Origin: Amyloporia xantha
Taxonomy: Eukaryota; Basidiomycota; Agaricomycetes; Polyporales; Adustoporiaceae
Assembly (NCBI GenBank): GCA_036971615.1
Contig: JAYKKR010000014.1
Location: 124,001-188,000 of the forward strand
DNA length: 64,000 bases
Direction of reading: 5' to 3'
Under the pieces are notes generated by a model. The model made no database searches. It saw nothing but the letters and a program-made list of their open reading frames with translations, and was not told the origin of the DNA. This document shows, piece by piece, positions 57,355-64,000 of the stretch (position 1 is the first letter of the stretch; every line of letters begins with the position of its first letter). A program made the translations under genes and the position numbers.

Positions 57355-57734
57355 TCAAGCGTATCTATTTCAGATTGCGTAGAGCCGCAACCTACGCATT
57401 CGTCCGTGTTCGGCATCGAAGGTTGTATATACTTTCAAACTGTATCTGTAGGGCTATTAGGCTGTCCTTGCGGTATCCACTTGGTTGCCATTCCTTTCTC
57501 CTTATGTATGATACGATATCAGTTCAATATAGCGAAGCTCAAGGGACAGTTGATCTGCCCGAAGTGCACCCTTGTCTCGATGGCGTTGTACGACCAGTGT
57601 GTCACCTTGACGATCACAACCGAAGGCAAAACACGCAGCACAACAAGTGTAGTATAGAAGATAGATGCTCTGTATAGTATATCACTAAATAGTGTCCGAC
57701 CAGTAATGCACGAGGGGGTATATGCAGGTACAAG
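57355..57734. other. Intergenic, convergent
   Basis: Separates the stop codons of the CRIB-repeat gene (+) and the PAK-type kinase (-). Nothing recognised. Confidence 0.5.
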
Positions 57735-60700
57735 CTATGACAATGAGACGGTCCCGTGCGAGTCACCACTCTGCCGTCGGGCTAAACGCTCCTCGACAGA
57801 TCTGCAGTCTTCAAGTAACTTGAGGATTCCAGGGCGCCCACTCGCGCTTTGAATAAAAGGAGTCTGAAAGAGAAGAGGTGTTCAGAATGGCATCGACGCG
57901 TCATAGAGGAGCAAATTGGCCCACCTTGAGCAGTTCGTCGGGATCTGGTCGTGACGAACTTGGCTCTGAACATAAATGCAAGAAATCGTGGAAGGATCGT
58001 GAATATATTTCGGGCTGGTTTAGTGGCGGCCATCGGTCAGCCATTTGTCGAGGATCGGTGATATTTGAGAAGGGTGGCTCTGCCTCGGCCATCTCCCAAA
58101 CAGTCGCGCCCAACGACCACACATCGACCTTCAAGGCATTGTATGATCCTCTGTAGACTTTAATGAGCACATGCGGGAGTTCGGATGATGGACAAGGAGT
58201 ACATACAGTCTCATCTCGGGTGGCTGCAGAGAATTAGATTGTCAACATTGAAAACCTCCATGTCGTTTGTGGCGCGAAGGGAATGAAAAGACACTCACCT
58301 GCCAATAAATAACACCCGCTGGATCGCTGCACGTCGGTTCATCTCGGGGCACTTGCACTGCGCTCGAGAAGTCAGCTGGAATTAACAACGATGTCAGCAA
58401 CAGTCTCCCCGAGAAAGGAAATCAAGGGGCAACACACCAATCTTCACAACTCCTCTAGGGCTGACGAGGAGATTGTCGGAGCAGAGATCTCGGTGCGCTA
58501 TACCCAGCAACTGCAGGTAGCTGAGAGCGTGAAGTACCTGATGAACATTGTCAGCTGATGCATCACCGGAGCTCGTAGCAACTATCGTCGCGCAGGAAAA
58601 TGCACGAGTACATTAATGTATATTAACTCACATCACTCGCAAACTGAGCAATTGGCTTCTCCTGCACCACGATGCCCTCTTCCGCAAGCATCACGACATC
58701 CGCCAAGCTACGTTCCATCAGCTCCATCTTGATCCAGAGCGCGTCCTCGACGACGTCCACAAATACCTGCTCCATACTGAGCACGTTCGAATGTCGCACG
58801 TCCCGCATGAGCTTCAACTCCCGCTGCAGGTCGGAAAGCTTGGGTGAGCCGTTTGGAAGCAAGGGGACGTTCTTGATCGCGACGTAGCCCTTGTGGGTAG
58901 AATCGTTCTTATTAGGAACGAGCACCCGCGCAGCGTACACACTCCCGCTCTCGCCCTCACCCACCTTGCGCAGGTCTCCAAACAGCACATGCGGATCAAG
59001 ACTCTCGTCGATGAACTCGGACAGCGGCGCGACCACCTCCAACACCCACCCTGGGTAGCGCGGCGCAGGAGAAATGGGAGAGATGCGGGCGGAGGAAGTT
59101 GACGAAAGCTGCGTCGCTTCTGACAGCGCGCCCGTAGCGATGATGTCGTCAATGAGGATCGAGGGACGGCGCAGCACGTCCAAGTCCAGATCCAGGTCCA
59201 AGTCGATCTCCAGGTTTAGCTTGGGCAGCTCACCCTTGCCCTTGCTCATGCGCGCTGGACGCTCCCGCTGTGCTGCCGCGAAGGTGGCAACTCGGGGAGA
59301 AGGCGCGGGCGAAACCTTCATATACGCTGAACCCGAGGTCGACCCGGATCCGAACGCTGTCGTGGAGATGCTTGAACTACTCGAACGCGACTCACAGCTA
59401 ACCGGCGAGTGCGAGCGCCGACTCGCGTCGTCAGTAGCGTCTGTCGTTGGAGTTGTCACAAGGAAGGCCGACTGTCTGTATACGTCGGGCTCATCGTTAC
59501 TCTTCGCAGGCGACGCGACGATGTTCCCCCGGGCGCTGCGCGCAACGGCGCCGCGCACGATCGTCGCGGGCACCACCGTCATCGTCGACAGATCCGAGTC
59601 ACGGTTCTCTTTTTCACGGGGACGCACGACAAGCATTCCATCCTCGTCATCACTCCCATTATCACCATTTGCGCGCGTCTGTGTGGGTGGAGGAGCTAAA
59701 TTATCTGATACGGGGAGTAGAGGTTCCGGTGTTGGAGGTACATCAGACGAGCTGCTCGACGAGGAAGCAGAAGTCAACGCCGGCGTAGACTTGGGCTTGG
59801 TGAGGGACCGCGGCCGAGCGGTAGACTCTCTTGTAGCAGAGGGACGCACCAGGTCCATCACCTCCTGCCATAGGGGATTAGTCGTATTCGCCGTCGATGG
59901 TGGGGTATCATTAGCAGCTACAGGTGAAAGCACCGCTCGCTGGGGGAGATCGTGTAGTGGCACGGGCTTCTGCGGTGGGAGGTTCCGATGTGACGACGAA
60001 GACGAGCGCGAATGGGACTTGGAGCGCATACGAATAGACGCCGGAGAGCGATTAGTGGGGTTAGTAGAAGTAGAGGGCGTAGGTCTAGGGGGAGAATCTG
60101 CGGGCGGGATGATGGAGAACAGCGACTCGGTCCAGCTCGAAAGATCACCGAGGCCATCTTTCTGCAGCGACAGCCGTGGGGGCGAGGCAAGGAGGGTTGA
60201 CGACGTTGTCGCTACTGCTGTAGGCAGTGAAGGTGGCGGTGGACTTACATCAATCGGCGGTTTTTCTGGCATCGGGGGTGGGACCAACCCCTCATCCACG
60301 TTGTTCAGCGGCGCGTCTCTTCTCGTGGACGTGTACGCCGGCGGCGGAGACATGCCCGTCAGCGAGTCGTTCGCAACATGATACGCGCGTCGCGGAGGTG
60401 TCTTCGGCACGGAGTCCTTCGACGAGGCCGTCGATGCAGACAGCTCCGAGGGCACAGGGACTGGCCTCGAAGGCGGTGGCAGCGCGCGTGCAGGCCGCAC
60501 CGGGGCGGAGTCGTACACGCTGCTGAGCGCAACTTCCGACGATGACGCAGCGATAGAGGGGTTGCGATAGTGCGACGGCGCACCGGACGAGAGCGACGTC
60601 TGCGAAGCGGATGCCTCCGACAACCCACGGTATAAAGATGGCGGAACGCCGGTCGCGAGAATCGTATTTCGGTCCGTGTTCATAGAATAGATCGACCGCG

Positions 60701-61374
60701 CACTCTGCGACCGTGCTGCCGCCCGACGAGAATTGATCGTCGCAATCTCCTCCTCACTCAGCCCCATCTCGTTCAGTCGCGCCGCCCACGTCGGTGGCAG
60801 ACTGTTGCAGCTATGCACAGAGTTAGCAACAAGACAGAATACACTTCAGGGCGCCTACCTTTCGTCGACGTGCAGATTATGCTGCAGATATACCGGTTAG
60901 ACGGCGGTGTACGCACAAGGCAACTAGGCGTACCTGGAAGTTCCACGGTAAAGATATCGACGGGTCCTCGACAGGCTCCTGGGGCTCTAAGAGGTCAATT
61001 TCTGGAGTCTTGGGTGTCCTTGGCCGTCGCCCAAAGCTCGACAGCTTCTGCAAACCCCTCCTGAACCCACCTGATTCGGGCGAGAGGGCAGACGACGACG
61101 ACGAGGCGGGCGACATGGTCATACGACTGGGCGCATACGACGGCGACGGTGAAGGGCTTCTGACTAGATTCGCGTACTGCGCAGACAGAGGTGTGACAGG
61201 CTGAGATGAGAAAGAATCAGGGGATAATGAATGATTCAGTGAAGGAAGGGACGGATTGGGCAGATAGGCGATGTCCTTGGGCGGCAGGGGCGGCGGTTTC
61301 GAGCTCGAGGAGAACTTGAACACGTTCAATGAGGAGAAACGAGAGTTTTGCCGACCGGTGGTTGGGGCTGCCAT
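57735..61374 (-). CDS. PAK/STE20-family kinase with N-terminal CRIB domain
   Basis: Eight minus-strand exons (61374-60934, 60881-60859, 60810-58632, 58537-58438, 58375-58299, 58223-58207, 58150-57925, 57863-57735) add up to exactly 1064 codons (1063 residues). The CRIB motif sits near residues 140-165: ISLPWNFQHNLHVDESCNSL, then PPTWAARLNEMGLSEEE. About 600 disordered Ser/Pro residues separate it from the kinase domain (~765-1063): Gly loop GEGESGSVYAA, VAIK lysine, helix-C Glu in LQRELKLMRD, catalytic IAHRDLCSDNLL, then DFS where DFG is expected, then GVIYWQPPEMRLGSYNALKV, DVWSLGATVWEMAEAEPPFS, and a C-lobe Arg in SGRPGILKLL. PAKs act downstream of Cdc42/Rac in polarity and septation. The activation loop is short and lacks the usual TxGTPYWMAPE. 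ATG 61374 is the first in-frame ATG. Confidence 0.88.
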
Positions 61375-61865
61375 CGTCCTCGTCGTCCTCGTCGTCGCCG
61401 GAGGCGGTGGTCGTCGATCTCGACTTTGTTGGTGCTGTGCTTGCGCTGTTATCAAACTCCGACAGCAGTGTTCCCGTCAAGACGGTGAAGCTCCGCCAGG
61501 TTAATTGATGTCCGCGCCTATGGATAGGTTGTAAAAGAAACTCCGATCAGCATTTCTAATATAATGATGGAAACATATCTGATGTCACCATATCGAGGTT
61601 TATAAAATGGTAGAGAGATAGTAAAAGCCTATATTATTTACAATATATTTTTATACAGTAATATTTTCACCCCCATCATCAAATCCTGAGTGGCACAAAA
61701 TGATAGCCTTGCTTTCCATACCACATCTTTATTATGATACTGGAAATCGGTGTTAAGGAGTAGGCATACGCAAGGTGGATAGCCCATTTGAACCGGAGCA
61801 AATTATAAACAGTTTCTTTCCTCATGACGAACGCGATAATATGCGACAATGTCGTGGTTCATCTA
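61375..61865. other. AT-rich spacer
   Basis: Promoter side of the kinase gene followed by AT-rich sequence with no gene. The composition drops sharply compared with the GC-rich kinase gene. Confidence 0.45.
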
Positions 61866-62263
61866 CACTGCAAAGAAATCACCATTTCACAGGCGGTGAA
61901 AAAGGTAAGATAGGCATGGAAAAATATTTACTTATGGAACCATTTCAAGCGAGTTGGAATTGTATGGAACAGTTATCATTTCAAAAGCTATGGTAGAATT
62001 GGAAAGTTAAAGTTTAATGTACTAAATGAGGTTACATAAAAGATACATGAAATTACTGATCCATTGGTAAATGCTTCATTCCATTACTTTTAGATAACCT
62101 TATTTAGTATGTCAAACTTCAACTTTGTGAATCTCCAACAGGTTTTAAAAATAATGACATTTCACACAATTTCAACTCACCTGAGATGCTTTGATAAGTA
62201 AACCCTTTCCCACACCTATCTTACCCTTTTCACTACCTGTGAAACGGTGATTTCTTTGCAGTG
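61866..62263. mobile_element. Palindromic foldback element (MITE-like), 398 bp
   Basis: The two halves are imperfect reverse complements with the axis near 62065. The outer ends match best: CACTGCAAAGAAATCACC at 61866-61883 is exact in reverse complement at 62246-62263, and similarity continues inward through the TTTCACAGG, GTAAGATAGG and TTTACTTAT words to the centre. A 3-bp direct repeat CTA flanks it (61863-61865 and 62264-62266). Ends starting CACTG with a 3-bp target duplication are consistent with the CACTA (CMC) group, but a Harbinger-type origin with 3-bp duplication is not excluded. The arms carry many substitutions, suggesting age. No coding capacity. Confidence 0.7.
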
Positions 62264-62532
62264 CTATGATGTTATTGTGTTTCCATTTACTTAATGTTTA
62301 TGGAAAAACAAGACGAAACTATGGTTATCTAGTCTTTCCGACGGCCCTTCATTGTACAGCACGAAGTCAGGCATCGATTGAATTTAGTCACACTGTGGCA
62401 GCCGCGAGAGGAATCCAGACGACATTGAGGCAGGCCGATCACTCATGTGTCGGTGCATAACTGACCGATCAGACGAAGCTAGGGGAAATCAAAATAATAT
62501 ATGTTCAGTCCGTAGCTAGTCTCCAATTGCAT

Positions 62533-64000
62533 CTAAAGTTCGTCGTGGTGATCTCGAGTTGCCCCCTCTGCTGGTGGTGTCGGTGGCGTGTTACTTGATT
62601 CGTCTGCAGTGGTCTGAGAAGGCTCCTCCGCGCTCGCTGTCTCCGTCGCTGAAGAGCTCATCGACTTCTTCGTCGCCTTTGGCGGCTTCGGTGCTTTCTT
62701 CTTGACCAACCTCTGTAAATGGTTCTCCAGCGTCTTCGCGCGCGCGCGCATCTCGCTCGACAGAATGACAGGGTCCTCGTTCATCTTCACCTTTTTCTGC
62801 TTCTCCACCCATTCGTCGAGCCATTTCTCGTGATCATAAAGTGTCTTCTCGAGAGCATCTAGTTCTTCCGCGGTGTATTTTGACTGAAGACCAGCTTCTT
62901 CAGCTGTGGTCAGGTTCAATCGCGCGTCGGCTAGGAACAGTCGAGTACTCCAGTTCCACATCTGGCTATTGTTCAGGGCACGAGGGAACTCTTCAATCTC
63001 CTTGTATCTGTGAACAATAGGGCGCTCGAGACTCCTAGATGGCGGAACAATATAGTCAGTATGCACAAGACTCGGGAATCAATAAGTATGGACACCCACT
63101 CCAGCGCACTCCTTTTATCGAGAAGTTCTCGCATGTCGGCATTATCCGCATACTCCGAGAGCCAAGAGAATGTCTCTTGAAGTGTGTCGGCAATTCTTCT
63201 CCTTTCCATGTCTTGCGAGCACTTGACAAACGGAGCGTCCGAGCTGTCATCATCCAGCAAGTCTCGCAGGCGGTACATATACGCCTCCAGCGTGTTCCGC
63301 GCCTCTTCTTTGCGTCGCTTGGCACCCTCCTCATTGTCCACGGAAATAAGTCTGAATTTCCGATCAGAACTGCCATTCGCTCACTAAATAGTAAATTCAA
63401 TTACGTACCGCGCGCGTGCGCCACGCTTTTCTTGAACAGACATGGGCGGAATAGACGGGAACCTAACATGCACATCCAGCGCAATAGTGTCATTCTTCGT
63501 CTTCTTCTCGGCTGCAGCTGAGGGTGCAGCAGGCGCAGGAGCAGAAAACGCAGCCTGGTCTTCTCGTACTATACCATCCCCTCCACTTTCGCTCTCATCC
63601 GCATCCTCTAATGAGGATGAGCCACCTCCAAACAATCCTTTCAGTTTGCCTGGTAGACCATAATGACGCACAAGGATAATAGTAGAGACGCGACTACGTA
63701 CCTGTGAATGAGTCGTCCTTGATCTCCCCGAACGCGACTGCGTCATGAACGGAAGTGAACCCGGACTCAGACAGCACGACTGTGGCTTTCACGACAGGGT
63801 CTGTCGCGCCCATCTCGGTGAGATTCCGGATCGCGTCTGCTACACCTACTATGTCTGCCTCCAATACATCTGTGGCGAAAGCACTAAATATGGCGCCGTG
63901 TGAGTGTTTGAGACGCTACAGAAAAAGAAATGACTGCTGACGGAGCAGGTCGGCTCTTGTACGCCATCTTGACGGAGAAGTCGTCCGAACGTTTGAATGT
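62533..64000 (-). CDS. LHS1: ER-lumenal Hsp70-like chaperone LHS1/GRP170, C-terminal part
   Basis: Partial: the minus-strand gene runs off the right edge of the window, so only the C-terminal ~40% is visible. Exons read FKRSDDFSVKMAYKSRP at the edge, then VGVADAIRNLTEMGATDPVV, then ESGFTSVHDAVAFGEIKDD, then KLKGLFGGG. An acidic loop and a beta segment follow (TIALDVHVRFPSIPPMS), then helical-bundle sequence ARNTLEAYMYRLRDLLDD, RRRIADTLQETFSWLSEYAD, FPRALNNSQMWNWSTRLFLA and LYDHEKWLDEWVEKQKKVK. The C-terminus is acidic and Ser/Pro-rich and ends His-Asp-Glu-Leu, an ER retrieval signal. This order matches Lhs1/HYOU1, an Hsp110-like exchange factor for BiP/Kar2 in the ER. Expression is probably UPR-linked, which is family knowledge. 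Confidence 0.87.

Noticed and set aside
59074..60381. A 435-codon open frame antisense to the PAK kinase
   Set aside because: It is opposite the Ser/Pro-rich, GC-rich linker of the kinase, where low-complexity codons keep the antisense frame open; it has no motif and no splice logic.
1..64000. CRISPR arrays, bacterial operons, ribosome binding sites, rRNA genes
   Set aside because: The sequence is plainly eukaryotic, with spliced genes throughout; no regularly spaced repeats or rRNA sequence was seen.

Overview
The window is nuclear DNA from a filamentous fungus, most likely a mushroom-forming basidiomycete (Agaricomycetes). Genes are cut by many introns of about 50-60 bases with GTRNGT donors and YAG acceptors. 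The protein set is typical of Agaricomycetes: a secreted GH115 glucuronidase for wood or litter xylan, a PAK kinase with a CRIB domain, a Zn2Cys6 regulator, and Ser-rich or 4-TM fungal proteins. Nearly all CDS entries are spliced models worked out by hand. Lengths in the entries are spliced lengths, and most models close in frame with conserved motifs rebuilt across the junctions.

Layout, left to right. 1-6 kb: SET5-like methyltransferase (+), ALKBH6-like dioxygenase (-), an intron-containing tRNA-Arg(CCU) in the divergent promoter, and MPP6-like RNA-processing factor (+). 6-14 kb: two gene-poor blocks around one proline-rich gene. 14-23.4 kb: DCN1 neddylation factor, RNase P/MRP Rpp14-like subunit (-), PFA3-type palmitoyltransferase, ornithine aminotransferase, and a small Zn2Cys6 protein. 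23.4-26.7 kb: gene-poor. 26.7-31.5 kb: two multi-pass membrane proteins (-). 32.7-36.6 kb: FES1 Hsp70 exchange factor and a BTB protein (+). 36.9-41.2 kb: GH115 enzyme (-). 42.8-43.9 kb: a hAT-like transposable element with 8-bp target duplication. 44-51 kb: a CDC20-like WD40 protein, an F-box protein and a Nudix hydrolase (+). 51.3-56 kb: Ser-rich membrane protein and a second CDC20-like protein (-). 56.3-61.4 kb: a short protein with three CRIB modules (+) converging on a PAK kinase (-) that carries the same module. 61.9-62.3 kb: a palindromic foldback element. 62.5 kb to the edge: LHS1/GRP170 ER chaperone ending in HDEL, incomplete at its N-terminus.

Themes. Two local duplications stand out. 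Two CDC20/FZR-like APC/C activator relatives share intron positions and an Ile-Arg tail within 12 kb. A PAK CRIB cassette with a fixed 23-nt exon occurs four times: once in the kinase and three times in its kinase-less neighbour. Several genes touch protein turnover and quality control (DCN1, F-box, CDC20-like pair, FES1, LHS1), but nothing shows they are co-regulated.
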